Assembly (NCBI GenBank): GCA_018222765.1
Contig: JAAEZT010000010.1
Location: forward strand, 28,426-92,425
From: a bacterium
Lineage (GTDB): Bacteria; Verrucomicrobiota; Verrucomicrobiia; Verrucomicrobiales; Akkermansiaceae
Direction: 5' to 3'
DNA length: 64,000 nucleotides
In this document: piece after piece, positions 42,541 to 51,937 of the stretch
How positions within the stretch are numbered: position 1 is the stretch's first letter
How the letters are laid out: every line of letters starts with the position of its first letter
Notes under the pieces: model-generated
Seen by the model: only the letters and a program-made list of their open reading frames with translations
What the model was told of the DNA's origin: nothing
Databases searched by the model: none
Translations under genes and position numbers: made by a program

Positions 42541-44832
42541 ATGAAACACCTCATGTACTTCCGTTCCATGCTCTTCGGAGCCCTTCTTATCTCTGGCACC
42601 GCCTTTGCCGAGCCCGCCGAGGGCTGGCTGAGCTGGCGTGGCCCCAATCAAAATGGCACCTCCAATGAAACTGGCCTTCCCGACAAGTGGGAACCCGGCG
42701 CAGAGAACCAGCTTTGGAAGTATGGCCTCAACGGCGCAGGCGCACCCGTCATTGCCAATGGCAAACTCTACGCTTTTGGATACGGACAGGAAGGCGACGA
42801 CACGGCTGAAGGCGTGCAAGAAATTCTCCTCTGCCTCGACGCCAATACCGGCGAGAAGCTTTGGGAAAAACGCTACAGCGATTACATCTCCGACGTTGTC
42901 TACAACCGCTACGGAATCGGGTCACCAATCGTCGATGCCGAAACCGGTAACGTTTACCTCCAGATGTCCAACGGTCGCTGTGTCGCCGTCACACCCGAGG
43001 GCAAGGACATTTGGGAAATTTCCCTGATGGAAGAACTCGCCCGCCTTACCTTCCCGAACGGCCGCACCGGCTCCGCCGCCATCGACGGCCCTCTCGTTAT
43101 CTTTCACTGCGTCACCGCCAACTGGGGTACTACCGGGCCGGCTCGCGACCGTTTTTACGCTTTCGACAAACTCACCGGCGAGCTCGTCTGGTATTCCACT
43201 CCGGGCGTTCGCCCCGTGGATAGCTCCTTCTGCATGCCCGTCTTCGGACAACTCGGGGACCAGCGCGTCTTCTACGCCGGAACCGGTTGCGGCAACATCG
43301 TTTGTGTTAATGCCCGCACCGGCAACCCCGTCTGGCGTTTCCAACTCTCACAAGGTGGCGTCAACTCACAGGTCCTTCTGTATAAAGACAAGCTTATCGC
43401 AATCCATGGTAAGGAAAACATCGACGCCACCTCCAAAGGTCGGCTCGTTTGCATCAACATCCCCCAGGAATACCCTGCCGAGCAACTCGTCCTCGATAAG
43501 AACGTGGAAGTGTGGCGCAACGACGACCACATCGGATTCACCAGCTCGCCTATCCTTGTTAAAGATCGCGTTTACACCACCAACTTTACCGGCGAACTCA
43601 TCTGCGTCGATGCCGACTCCGGCAAGACCCTCTGGCAGGAAAAACTCGCTCCGGATCAAATCCACGCCTCGCCAGTCTACGGAGACGGCAAAATCTACGC
43701 TCCGTGGTTCGAAGGCTCACTCGCCATCGTCAAGCCCACCGACGCTAAAGGCGAGGTTCTTTCCAATGCTGAAATCAAAGCCGCCGATGGCAGTGGCGTA
43801 AAAGCACTCGCCGCGCCCACCATCTGGGCCGGTAAGATTTACCTCTCCACCCGCGACGGCCTCTACTGCTTTGGCAACAAAGAGGGCAAGTATGTCGGAA
43901 GTAAAGACGACAAAAAGGAAGCCGCTCTCGGCCCCATCGCCCAACTTCAGATTGTTCCCGCCGAGTTCGCGATCGCCCCCGGCCAGAAACAGGAATTCAA
44001 AGTCTACGGCCTCGATAAGAGCGGTCGCCGTGTCGAAATCATCACCGACGACCTAAGCTGGGAAAAATTCATCCCGCCCACCGCAAAAGTGAAAGCCAAG
44101 GTCGATGCGACCCTAGATGCCAAGACCGGCACCGTCACCGCAGGCAAAAACGCGGCACTTTCCGCCGGAGCTTTGAAAGTCACTCACAAGGGCATGTCCG
44201 CCACAACCCGCGGACGCGTTGAAGCAACTATCGGCTATAGCGCCGACTTCGAAGACGTCGAACTTAAAATGGAATCTCCAGACGGCGTAAAAGTGAACTT
44301 CCCACCTCTCGCCTGGCTTGGTGCGCGCATCAAATGGTATGTCCTTGAAAAGGACGGCTCCAAGGTGATCGCAAACCGCCTTGATAATGTTCTCTTCCAG
44401 CGCACGATGAATTTCTTCGGCGGCGAAGACATGACCAACTACGTCATTGAAGCCAACGTCATGACCGACGGAAACCGACGTATCAAGTCGGAGGTTGGTC
44501 TCATTAACCAACGTTACAAGATCAGCCTCGTCGGCAACAAAAACGTCCTCGAAGTTTCCAGCAACTACGAACGCGTCCAACAAGCGGTCAAATTTCCGGT
44601 CAAAGCCAACCAATGGTATCACCTCAAGACCCACGTTAAAAACAATGGTGACGGCACTGGTGAAGTCCGCGCTAAGGCCTGGGCCAAAGGCGAAGACGAA
44701 CCAGCCGAATGGACTATCAAGGTTCCCGTCAAAAAACTCCACCCACACGGAGCCCCCGGAATCTACGCCTTCTCTCCACAGGCTCAAAAACGAGTCTACA
44801 TCGACAACATCAAAATTTCCGCTGGCGAATAA
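42541..44832 (+). CDS. Exported PQQ-like beta-propeller protein with extra C-terminal domain
   Basis: The 763-residue protein has a signal peptide (MLFGALLISGTAFAE). Residues about 25-440 form a BamB/PQQ-like beta-propeller with repeats such as WRGPNQNGTSNETGLPDKW, CLDANTGEKLWEKRY, ITSDP-like linkers and RLVCINIPQEYP. Residues about 465-560 look like a bacterial Ig-like segment (IVPAEFAIAPGQKQEFKVYG). The last 190 residues are a LamG/DUF1080-like beta-sandwich (YVIEANVMTDGNRRIKSEVGL). Such proteins are very common in Verrucomicrobia and Planctomycetes; function is unknown. The similar gene at 44866 follows after 33 bp. Confidence 0.82.
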   Translation: MKHLMYFRSMLFGALLISGTAFAEPAEGWLSWRGPNQNGTSNETGLPDKWEPGAENQLWKYGLNGAGAPVIANGKLYAFGYGQEGDDTAEGVQEILLCLDANTGEKLWEKRYSDYISDVVYNRYGIGSPIVDAETGNVYLQMSNGRCVAVTPEGKDIWEISLMEELARLTFPNGRTGSAAIDGPLVIFHCVTANWGTTGPARDRFYAFDKLTGELVWYSTPGVRPVDSSFCMPVFGQLGDQRVFYAGTGCGNIVCVNARTGNPVWRFQLSQGGVNSQVLLYKDKLIAIHGKENIDATSKGRLVCINIPQEYPAEQLVLDKNVEVWRNDDHIGFTSSPILVKDRVYTTNFTGELICVDADSGKTLWQEKLAPDQIHASPVYGDGKIYAPWFEGSLAIVKPTDAKGEVLSNAEIKAADGSGVKALAAPTIWAGKIYLSTRDGLYCFGNKEGKYVGSKDDKKEAALGPIAQLQIVPAEFAIAPGQKQEFKVYGLDKSGRRVEIITDDLSWEKFIPPTAKVKAKVDATLDAKTGTVTAGKNAALSAGALKVTHKGMSATTRGRVEATIGYSADFEDVELKMESPDGVKVNFPPLAWLGARIKWYVLEKDGSKVIANRLDNVLFQRTMNFFGGEDMTNYVIEANVMTDGNRRIKSEVGLINQRYKISLVGNKNVLEVSSNYERVQQAVKFPVKANQWYHLKTHVKNNGDGTGEVRAKAWAKGEDEPAEWTIKVPVKKLHPHGAPGIYAFSPQAQKRVYIDNIKISAGE

Positions 44833-44865
44833 GCCCAGCCACTCAACCTTAGCAAAAGACACCTC

Positions 44866-46383
44866 ATGAAAACCACCACCGGACTCCTCCTAACAGGGCT
44901 CGCCCTCTCAACCGCCTCCGCCGAAGACTGGCCCATGTGGGGCAAGGACGCCTCCCGAAATATGGTCGGGAACGCCAAGAACCTCCCAGTCGACATCCAT
45001 CCCGGAGAACTCGATGACGATACCGAAGCCGCCATCCTCAAAGACGCCAAGAACATCAAGTGGGCCGCCAAGCTTGGCTCCCAGGCCTACGGCAATGCCG
45101 TCGTAGCCGGAGGAAAGGTCTTTGTCGGCACCAATAACGAATCACCCCGCGACCCCGCGCAAAAAGGCGACCGCGGAGTGCTCATGGCCTTCGACGAAAA
45201 GACTGGCAGCTTCCTCTGGCAGCTCGTTATTCCCAAGCTCGGCGCCGGAAAGGTGAGCGACTGGGAATACGTTGGACTTTGCTCCTCTCCTGCTATCGAC
45301 GGTGATCGCATGTATCTCGTCACAAACCGCGGCGAAGTGATCTGTCTCGACGTGGACGGCATGGCCAACGGAAACGACGGCCCGTTTAAAGACGAAGCCA
45401 GATATTCTTCCGCGGCCAAAGACGGCACGCCTGTCGAAATTGGCACCCAATCTGCCGATATTATTTGGAAATACGACATGCGCGACGGAGACAATATCGG
45501 GACTTTTCCACACAACGTCTCAAGTTGCTCGCCAGTCATCGTCGGCGACATGCTCATCACCGCGACGTCCAACGGAGTCGATTGGTCCCACACTAACATC
45601 CCAGCGCCCAACGCGCCGTCTTTGATTTCTCTCAACAAAAAGACCGGCAAACTCACTGGTGAAGAAGTCTCCGGGGTCTCCACCCGCGTGCTACACGCCA
45701 GTTGGTCCTCTCCCGCTTACGGAAAAATCGGCGAAAAGAACGCCATCGTCTGGGGTGGCGGCGACGGATTCACCTACGCTTTCGACCCAAAAACGGTCAA
45801 AGACGATGAAGGATTCGACATCTTCAAAGAACTCTGGCGCATCGATTGTAATCCTCCCGAGTATCGTATGAAGGACGGTAAACCCATCAAATACGCCACT
45901 TACTCCGGCCCCAGTGAAATCATCGGCACCACCATTATCGCCGATGGCCTGGTCTACGCTATCATCGGTCAAGACCCCGAGCACGGCGACGGCGTGGGCA
46001 ATATTCTCTGCATCGGCCCCGACGGAAAGACCGTTTGGAATTCCAAAGAGGTCGGACGTTCCATCTCCACACTCAGCGTGTCCGACGGACTCCTCTACGC
46101 AGCCGAATACGATGGTGACATTCATTGCTACGACGCCAAGACCGGCAAGCAACACTGGAAGCACGAAACCCAATCCCGCATCTGGGGATCTACCCTTGTT
46201 GCCGACGGCAAGGTCTGGATGGGAACCGAGGACGGCGAACTTCACGTCCTGAAGGCCGGCAAGGAATACAAGTCCCTGGCCACTATCGAATTCCCCGCTC
46301 CAATTTACTCCAGCGCCGTGGCTGCCAACGATGTCCTCTACATCGCCACCCAGACCCACCTCTACGCGATCGAGAAGAAGTAA
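44866..46383 (+). CDS. Exported PQQ-like beta-propeller protein
   Basis: The 505-residue protein has a signal peptide (MKTTTGLLLTGLALSTASAED), then WPMWGKDASRNMVGNAKNLP, typical of the family. Propeller blades follow: VLMAFDEKTGSFLWQ, EVICLDVDGMAN, CYDAKTGKQHWKHE and LHVLKAGKEYKSLATIEFP. It covers little more than the propeller and lacks the extra domains of its upstream neighbour. No PQQ or metal ligands of the dehydrogenase type can be assigned, so enzymatic activity is not claimed. The pair is probably one operon, ending in a hairpin 20 bp later. Confidence 0.85.
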   Translation: MKTTTGLLLTGLALSTASAEDWPMWGKDASRNMVGNAKNLPVDIHPGELDDDTEAAILKDAKNIKWAAKLGSQAYGNAVVAGGKVFVGTNNESPRDPAQKGDRGVLMAFDEKTGSFLWQLVIPKLGAGKVSDWEYVGLCSSPAIDGDRMYLVTNRGEVICLDVDGMANGNDGPFKDEARYSSAAKDGTPVEIGTQSADIIWKYDMRDGDNIGTFPHNVSSCSPVIVGDMLITATSNGVDWSHTNIPAPNAPSLISLNKKTGKLTGEEVSGVSTRVLHASWSSPAYGKIGEKNAIVWGGGDGFTYAFDPKTVKDDEGFDIFKELWRIDCNPPEYRMKDGKPIKYATYSGPSEIIGTTIIADGLVYAIIGQDPEHGDGVGNILCIGPDGKTVWNSKEVGRSISTLSVSDGLLYAAEYDGDIHCYDAKTGKQHWKHETQSRIWGSTLVADGKVWMGTEDGELHVLKAGKEYKSLATIEFPAPIYSSAVAANDVLYIATQTHLYAIEKK

Positions 46384-46401
46384 GAACCAACTCATTCCTC
46401 A

Positions 46402-46437
46402 AAATGGCGTCACGGCATTGCCGAGGCGCCATTTATT
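46402..46437 (+). terminator. Hairpin/terminator after the beta-propeller pair
   Basis: AAATGGCG (46402-46409) pairs with CGCCATTT (46427-46434). Inside, CGGC and GCCG form a second small hairpin. ATTG follows and there is no long T-run, so terminator efficiency is uncertain. Confidence 0.45.
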
Positions 46438-46629
46438 GTGCCCGGTTTGACTCAGATTCTTATCATCAGCATCCTAAAATCACCTTTCTTATATTTTTAC
46501 TTAAGAATTCTTGTGCGACTGCATTTTCACGAATTTCCCTCTTAGTCTCACCCTAGGAAATTGCTGTTCCTCTCCTTGGATTATCCTTGAAAATCGTTAG
46601 GGAGAAAAACGATACTACGAGTTCCTCGA

Positions 46630-47124
46630 ATGAAACGACTTTCAATAATCACACACCTTGCCATCGCTCTCTTTCTTTCCGCTTGTGACAAGAACGACAC
46701 CGCTGATAGCAATGGGAATTCATCGGGATCATCCCAAGCCGACGGTGCCAGGCAGGAAGAGATCGCCAATCAAATCATGGATTCCATGGGGGAATTCGCA
46801 CAAGCAATCTCCGTAATCTCCGACACAAAAACAGCCAGATCTACCGCCACCAAGATCAATGAAATTGGCGACCAGTTTTCAAGCATGGCCAAGGAGCTTG
46901 AACCCCTCGAGGTCGCGAGCCAGGAAATGAGAGAATCCATTCATCAAAAAATGGCTGTCCGGGAAGCTGAGATCGAAGAAGTGATGAACGAGAAGTTCAT
47001 GAAATCCGTTCAATCCTTGAATCCAGAGGCTCAGAAAATTATCCAAAAAGCGTTTCAGGACTTCTTCGAAGTAAGGCAGCAGACGAGAAAGGAATTTGAC
47101 CGACATTTCAAAGTCAAAAACTAA
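46630..47124 (+). CDS. Small hypothetical lipoprotein
   Basis: The 164-residue protein starts MKRLSIITHLAIALFLSAC, a lipoprotein signal with lipobox LSAC at about residues 16-19. A Ser/Asn/Asp-rich linker follows (KNDTADSNGNSSGSSQADG). The remaining 120 residues are predicted helical and charged (FSSMAKELEPLEVASQEMRE), with coiled-coil character. I recognise no family. It stands alone, 246 bp after the beta-propeller pair and convergent with ftsW. A membrane-anchored envelope protein is likely; its role is unknown. Confidence 0.72.
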   Translation: MKRLSIITHLAIALFLSACDKNDTADSNGNSSGSSQADGARQEEIANQIMDSMGEFAQAISVISDTKTARSTATKINEIGDQFSSMAKELEPLEVASQEMRESIHQKMAVREAEIEEVMNEKFMKSVQSLNPEAQKIIQKAFQDFFEVRQQTRKEFDRHFKVKN

Positions 47125-47444
47125 CGCTATCCCGGAGCAAAGTCTGAGAGACCGTAACTCACTGACCACCCCGGGATCAATCCCCTCTTCGAGTCGGGAT
47201 TCGAGGACAAATTCCTCGATGAAATTATGATTTCCGGGCGATAGGTCTGAGGGCGGTGACGCTCGAGCAGGATGGGTTCCTCTGTCATGTCTGAGATTAA
47301 GGTAACATCCCAGGCGCATCATACCCCTCCGTCGGCCTCGTGGGGACAGGTGACCAGAAGAAACTGACCTCTAGGGTCAAGCATTGGCCTGCTCCTCTTT
47401 ACGGCTCCTTGACTTTGGGAGCACCATAAGCCGTGGTTCTTCGC
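47125..47444. other. 320-bp convergent gap between lipoprotein gene and ftsW
   Basis: No gene is supported. A minus frame (to 47322) runs into the lipoprotein gene antisense and looks like a shadow. Several short inverted repeats are visible, for example GCTCC (47404-47408) with GGAGC (47418-47422), but none has a T-run. This may be the 3' end of the ftsW transcript; I see no clear terminator. Confidence 0.4.
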
Positions 47445-48587
47445 CTACAGCTTCACTTCGAAAATCTTCTCTTTGATCTTAGGAATTTCCGTCGGATCAA
47501 CTGCGGTGGTCTGACGCAGAATACTGAAAAGCACTCCCACCATAATCAGAGTGAACACAAGGCTTGAGCCACCGTAACTAACAAAGGGCAGCGGCAAACC
47601 GGTGTTAGGAAGCGAGGCCGTGGTCACGCCGATATTCATCATGGCCGGGATCACGATACTACAAGTGATCCCGATCCCGAGAGTTCTTCCAAAAAGATCC
47701 GGGGTCGTCAGGGAAATCCCCATTCCAACCAACATAATGACCACGAAGCAAAGAATCATCGCCATCGCCACCCACACCCCGAGTTCCTCCCCCACGATGG
47801 GGAAAATAAAATCCGTGTGGTGTTCAGGGAAATTCATCTGCTTCACTACTCCATTGCCTAATCCCACTCCGGTCGGGCCACCATTCCCAAAGGCTTCGAT
47901 TGCGAGAGCCTGCTGACGCCCCGCACCCTCCATATGTGCGAAGGGATCCTGGAAGACCTTGAGGCGATTCATCCGGTTTGGACTTTGGGAGACCATGAAT
48001 GCAAACAAGGCCGCGCCGATCGCCACCGTCGGCAAGAGATAAAACCAACGCGTGCCGGTAACAAAAAGTACAATAAGACCAGCCGCCCCCAAACCAGCAG
48101 CGGTTCCCATGTCCCATTCGAAAAGGATTAACATCAAAGGCACTCCGAGCAGTAAACTTGGAATGACAAATCCTCTCCACAAACTTCCGATCTCCGCCTG
48201 ATACCTCGCAAACCAAGCCGCCAGTGACACCATGATCGCCAGCTTCGCGGGCTCGGAAGGCTGAAATCGCCCGATCACCGGGAGATTGATCCAGCGGCTT
48301 TCCCCGTGGGACGCGGCTCCGATTCCCGGCACGTAACAAAGAATGAGAGCCACACAGGTGACCACAAACATCGAGGGTGCAAATCGCTTCAAGAAACGAT
48401 AATCCGTCATCGACATGGCAAACATCCCCACAAGCCCGGCCCCCAACCAGGTAACCTGCTTCCAAAGATACAAGTATTGCTCGTCGGAGGAGTCCCACTT
48501 CGCACTCGCACTCGCCAACATCACCACACCAACCGTGACGAGAGCAGCGACTGCGAAAAAAAGTAAAATGGAGGCTCCTTTACCCAT
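47445..48587 (-). CDS. ftsW: SEDS glycosyltransferase FtsW
   Basis: The 380-residue membrane protein has about ten membrane segments and FtsW/RodA/SpoVE signatures: LASASAKWDSSDEQYLYLWKQ, PGIGAASHGESRWINLPVIGRFQPSEPAKLA, EHHTDFIFPIVGEELG and TGLPLPFVSYGGSSL. FtsW polymerises lipid II glycan strands at the division septum together with the transpeptidase FtsI, encoded upstream. Its place after murD identifies it as FtsW rather than RodA. It starts 9 bp after the LysM gene and is the last dcw gene of this block. Confidence 0.95.
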   Translation of the reverse strand: MGKGASILLFFAVAALVTVGVVMLASASAKWDSSDEQYLYLWKQVTWLGAGLVGMFAMSMTDYRFLKRFAPSMFVVTCVALILCYVPGIGAASHGESRWINLPVIGRFQPSEPAKLAIMVSLAAWFARYQAEIGSLWRGFVIPSLLLGVPLMLILFEWDMGTAAGLGAAGLIVLFVTGTRWFYLLPTVAIGAALFAFMVSQSPNRMNRLKVFQDPFAHMEGAGRQQALAIEAFGNGGPTGVGLGNGVVKQMNFPEHHTDFIFPIVGEELGVWVAMAMILCFVVIMLVGMGISLTTPDLFGRTLGIGITCSIVIPAMMNIGVTTASLPNTGLPLPFVSYGGSSLVFTLIMVGVLFSILRQTTAVDPTEIPKIKEKIFEVKL

Positions 48588-48596
48588 AAATGGATC

Positions 48597-49445
48597 TTAG
48601 CGTGCGGGAATCTTCAAAACCTTACCGATTTTGAGGACAGAGTTTTCTTTCATACCGTTGATAGTAAGTAAATCTTTAACACTGACCTTGTTTTTTTGAG
48701 AAATGCCCCAGAGAGTATCTCCACTCACTACGGTGTAGCTTCCGCTAGACCCTATAGATCTCGTCGTGGTTGTAGGTTCCTCATGTCGGGTGCGAGGAGA
48801 AATCAAGACTGGATCATTGGTGCGGGAGCTTACCGCAGGCTCAATCTCCAGCAGATCGCCTGGGACGCTGTTTGGAACAGTCCGGGTATTATCAAGCTGA
48901 ATCAATGGGAGTTCATTATGAGGAATCGGATCGATTTCAGGTTTTTCGTTCTCTCCAATCACCCCGATAACAGCATCGGGAGGCGTCGTTGACTCAATAC
49001 GACGGCCGGGAATATTGATCCTCATTCCAGCTCTGGGAAGAGCTTCATTATTCGCCCGGCGAAGGGATTCTTCACTCACCCCATGCTTCCGTGCCATCGT
49101 AGCATAGTTGTCACCCTTGTTAAGCAGGTCAGTCTTTCCGCCTGGGACGATAATCGGCTTTTTCTCCTTACTATCGTTATCAGCAACTGCGGCCTTCAAA
49201 TCGGAGGAACTATTCCATTTGTTGTGAAGGTAAATTCCAGCAATTGCAGCCACATGGAGAAGAAGGATTACCACGAGCGCTCGCGCCACTCCTACTCCTG
49301 GAACTTCACCCAGTTCCTCGGGCGCCGCGGTGGTGGCGGCGCGTTGTTTACGGCGGGAGTTGCGCCGGGTGGCGGCGCGTAGGATTCGAAAGCCCGACTT
49401 GGACGGGGCCTTCCTTTTCGTTTGCAGGGTTGGTCTGGTATTCAT
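48597..49445 (-). CDS. Membrane-anchored LysM protein within the dcw cluster
   Basis: The 282-residue protein has a basic N-terminus (RILRAATRRNSRRKQR), one membrane segment near 55-71 (ALVVILLLHVAAIAGIYLH) and a periplasmic part with two LysM domains. The first spans about 100-140 (GDNYATMARKHGVSEESLRRANNEA), the second about 235-282 (YTVVSGDTLWGISQKNKVSVKDLL). LysM binds peptidoglycan glycan chains. It is inserted between murD (25 bp upstream) and ftsW (9 bp downstream), so it is likely a division or septal wall protein. The ATG at 49445 was chosen over a longer frame that overlaps murD. Confidence 0.85.
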   Translation of the reverse strand: MNTRPTLQTKRKAPSKSGFRILRAATRRNSRRKQRAATTAAPEELGEVPGVGVARALVVILLLHVAAIAGIYLHNKWNSSSDLKAAVADNDSKEKKPIIVPGGKTDLLNKGDNYATMARKHGVSEESLRRANNEALPRAGMRINIPGRRIESTTPPDAVIGVIGENEKPEIDPIPHNELPLIQLDNTRTVPNSVPGDLLEIEPAVSSRTNDPVLISPRTRHEEPTTTTRSIGSSGSYTVVSGDTLWGISQKNKVSVKDLLTINGMKENSVLKIGKVLKIPAR

Positions 49446-49470
49446 TTTTTTCTTGGGTTTAGTTGGTTGA

Positions 49471-50763
49471 TTAGTTGAGAGCGAGAACGAGAGAGCGGAA
49501 CGCTTCACCCCGTTCTTCATAACTCCTAAATTGATCGAAGGACGATGTTCCGGGCGAAAGGAGAATGGTGCTACCCCGGGGGGCCGTTTTCTGGGCCGCC
49601 GCGACGGCTTCGCGAAGGGTTGAGACAGATTGGCAGGGCAGAAGTCCGGAAAACGCTTGCGAGAGAGCTGGTCCAATTTCCCCAAAGGACACGAGTTGAA
49701 TTACCTTCTCAGAGAGCAGCGCTGCGAGTGGTTGGTAATCGAGCCCCTTTTCTTTTCCTCCCACCAAAAGAACAGTGGGGCGAACCTGGGATTTCAAAGC
49801 CGACTCAAGTGCGTGAAGGTTGGTTGCTTTGGAATCGTTGAGATACTCCACTCCATCAAGAATACCCACCAACTCACAACGATGCGCGGGAGGTCGGTAG
49901 TCCTTCAGGGCGGACACCGCAAGCTCCGGAGTCAATCCATCAACGACCGCACACGCGGCCATGAGATCTTCAGCATTATGGGATCCGCGTAAACGCGTAT
50001 CCGAGAGAGCGACAAAAGGGCTCTTCGCTTTGTAAATCATGTCCCCTCGCAAAGACCAATCAGCTTCAACTTCGGACGAGAAAGTCACCTGCAGGCCCTT
50101 AAGTTCCCCGAGATTTTCTCCCGCGCGGATCACCAAAGGCGTCGTATCGTCGCAATTCCGGAAGATCCGCAGCTTGGCCTCGCGATACTCTTCCAGTGTA
50201 GCATAGCGATCCATGTGATCAGCAGAGAAGTTGAGCCAGATCACGGCATCAGGCTTGAATGCGTCGATGGTCTCCAATTGAAACGAACTCAGTTCGAGTG
50301 CGATCACATCAGGGAGCTCACCTGACAAAACCACTTCGGCAAGCGGAACTCCGTAGTTCCCGCAAGCGACACAACTACGCTCGGTTGCCTTGACCAATTC
50401 ACGAACCAACTCGGTGGTCGTCGTTTTGCCATTGGTCCCGGTGATGGCAATGGTTCGGCCGGAATAGCATCTCCAGGCCAATTCGATCTCCCCCCAAAGT
50501 ACTCCGCTTCCTTCAGCGAAGGCTTGCACAAACCCACCGCCGCTTTCAATCCCCGGACTGGTCACGACAATATCGACGATAACCGACTGACCCACTTCGG
50601 CTGTGGCATTGGAAACCGAATCACACCCCGCAGGCACACTGAAGGCCTCGCCTGCATCATAAACCGTCACCGAAGCACCACAATGAAGCGCAAGAGCGGC
50701 AGCGGCCTGTCCACTACGTCCCGCGCCCAAAATGGCGACTGTTTTTCCAGTGAGATTAAGCAT
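49471..50763 (-). CDS. murD: UDP-N-acetylmuramoylalanine--D-glutamate ligase MurD
   Basis: The 430-residue Mur ligase starts NLTGKTVAILGAGRSGQAAA. It has the ATP loop TIAITGTNGKTTTTELVREL, IALELSSFQLETID, LNFSADHMDRYATLEEY (metal-site His) and a C-terminal NDSKATNLHALESAL followed by LLVGGKEKGLDY. MurD adds D-Glu to UDP-MurNAc-L-Ala in the cytoplasm. It starts 4 bp after mraY. Length and motifs are normal for the enzyme. Confidence 0.96.
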   Translation of the reverse strand: MLNLTGKTVAILGAGRSGQAAAALALHCGASVTVYDAGEAFSVPAGCDSVSNATAEVGQSVIVDIVVTSPGIESGGGFVQAFAEGSGVLWGEIELAWRCYSGRTIAITGTNGKTTTTELVRELVKATERSCVACGNYGVPLAEVVLSGELPDVIALELSSFQLETIDAFKPDAVIWLNFSADHMDRYATLEEYREAKLRIFRNCDDTTPLVIRAGENLGELKGLQVTFSSEVEADWSLRGDMIYKAKSPFVALSDTRLRGSHNAEDLMAACAVVDGLTPELAVSALKDYRPPAHRCELVGILDGVEYLNDSKATNLHALESALKSQVRPTVLLVGGKEKGLDYQPLAALLSEKVIQLVSFGEIGPALSQAFSGLLPCQSVSTLREAVAAAQKTAPRGSTILLSPGTSSFDQFRSYEERGEAFRSLVLALN

Positions 50764-50767
50764 GAAT

Positions 50768-51934
50768 TTAGATCACTTTGAGTAGGGCAATACCCCCGAG
50801 ACTAAAAAGAATTGAGAGAATCCAAAACCGAATGATCACTTGGTTTTCATTCCACCCCTTCAATTCAAAATGGTGATGAATCGGTGCCATTTTAAAAATA
50901 CGCTTCCCGCGCAACTTAAAGCTACCGACTTGTAAGATCACAGAGAGCGCCTCCATCACGAAGACCGCGCCGATAATGACCAGAAGGAACTCCTGCTTCG
51001 CACAGATCGCAGTCATTCCGAGAGCTCCACCAATCGCAAGTGAGCCGGTGTCTCCCATAAAGACTTTCGCGGGATGACAGTTGAACCACAGAAAACCCAT
51101 ACCCGCCCCCACGAGGGCCAACATCAGAACCGAAAGCTCGGCAAGGGAACGATGATGATAAATGTGAAGGTATTCGGCCGCAGGAGAAGTTCCAGCAAGA
51201 TAGGTAATCAGAGCATAAGCCATCGCCACGGTAATGGTCACTCCGATCGCCAGGCCGTCCAGTCCATCAGTGAGGTTCACTGCATTGGACGTTCCCATCA
51301 AAATCGCCATGAACAAGGGAATGGCGAGAACCCCTATGGGAACGACAAAGCTCAAAAGAGGGAAACTGAAGGAAGCAATCGAAGCGGTTTGCTCTCCACT
51401 CTTTGCTGAGAAGAAGATGTAACTTGAAGTCTCCTGATTGCTATAAAGGAAGATTCCCGCCGCTAATCCAATGGTCGCCTGCCAAACTAATTTCACCCGA
51501 CTGCTGACACCATCGGAATTCTTTTTAGCCACTTTTTGATAGTCATCGAGAAAACCCAACACTCCCAGAGCAAGAGTCACTAATGAGGTCACGAGAACGA
51601 ACGGATTCAACGGGTTACCACAAATGAGCACTGCGGCCATGACCGCTCCAAGAATCAAAATACCACCCATCGTCGGAGTTCCGGCTTTTCCGCCGTGCAA
51701 CTCGGCAAGCTTGTGAACTTCGTCCGCAGTGCGAATTGGCTGCCCGACCTTCAGCGAAATCAACTTACGAATCACTCGGGGAGCAAAGGCCAGAGTCAGA
51801 CCAAAGGAGATCACCGCCGCCATTCCGGCCCGTACCGTAATGTATCCCAGAAGTCGTAGGACCGAAAATGTCTCGGCCCAGGCTTCGCCAGCCACATGAG
51901 CCTCGCTCCATATTTTAAAGATCCAGTATAGCAT
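50768..51934 (-). CDS. mraY: Phospho-MurNAc-pentapeptide transferase MraY
   Basis: The 388-residue protein has ten or so membrane segments and the MraY motifs: HGGKAGTPTMGGILIL, LGFLDDYQKVAKKNSDGV (catalytic Asp pair), TSNAVNLTDGLDGLAIG, AKVFMGDTGSLAIGGALG and FKMAPIHHHFELKGWNE. MraY moves phospho-MurNAc-pentapeptide to undecaprenyl phosphate, giving lipid I. It lies 3 bp after murF and 4 bp before murD. At 388 residues it is slightly longer than the E. coli protein because of its N-terminal region. Confidence 0.97.
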   Translation of the reverse strand: MLYWIFKIWSEAHVAGEAWAETFSVLRLLGYITVRAGMAAVISFGLTLAFAPRVIRKLISLKVGQPIRTADEVHKLAELHGGKAGTPTMGGILILGAVMAAVLICGNPLNPFVLVTSLVTLALGVLGFLDDYQKVAKKNSDGVSSRVKLVWQATIGLAAGIFLYSNQETSSYIFFSAKSGEQTASIASFSFPLLSFVVPIGVLAIPLFMAILMGTSNAVNLTDGLDGLAIGVTITVAMAYALITYLAGTSPAAEYLHIYHHRSLAELSVLMLALVGAGMGFLWFNCHPAKVFMGDTGSLAIGGALGMTAICAKQEFLLVIIGAVFVMEALSVILQVGSFKLRGKRIFKMAPIHHHFELKGWNENQVIIRFWILSILFSLGGIALLKVI

Positions 51935-51937
51935 TTC

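Noticed and set aside
46879..47322. 147-codon minus frame near the lipoprotein gene
   Set aside because: Mostly antisense to the lipoprotein, whose signal peptide and lipobox are clear; the remaining part has no recognisable pattern.
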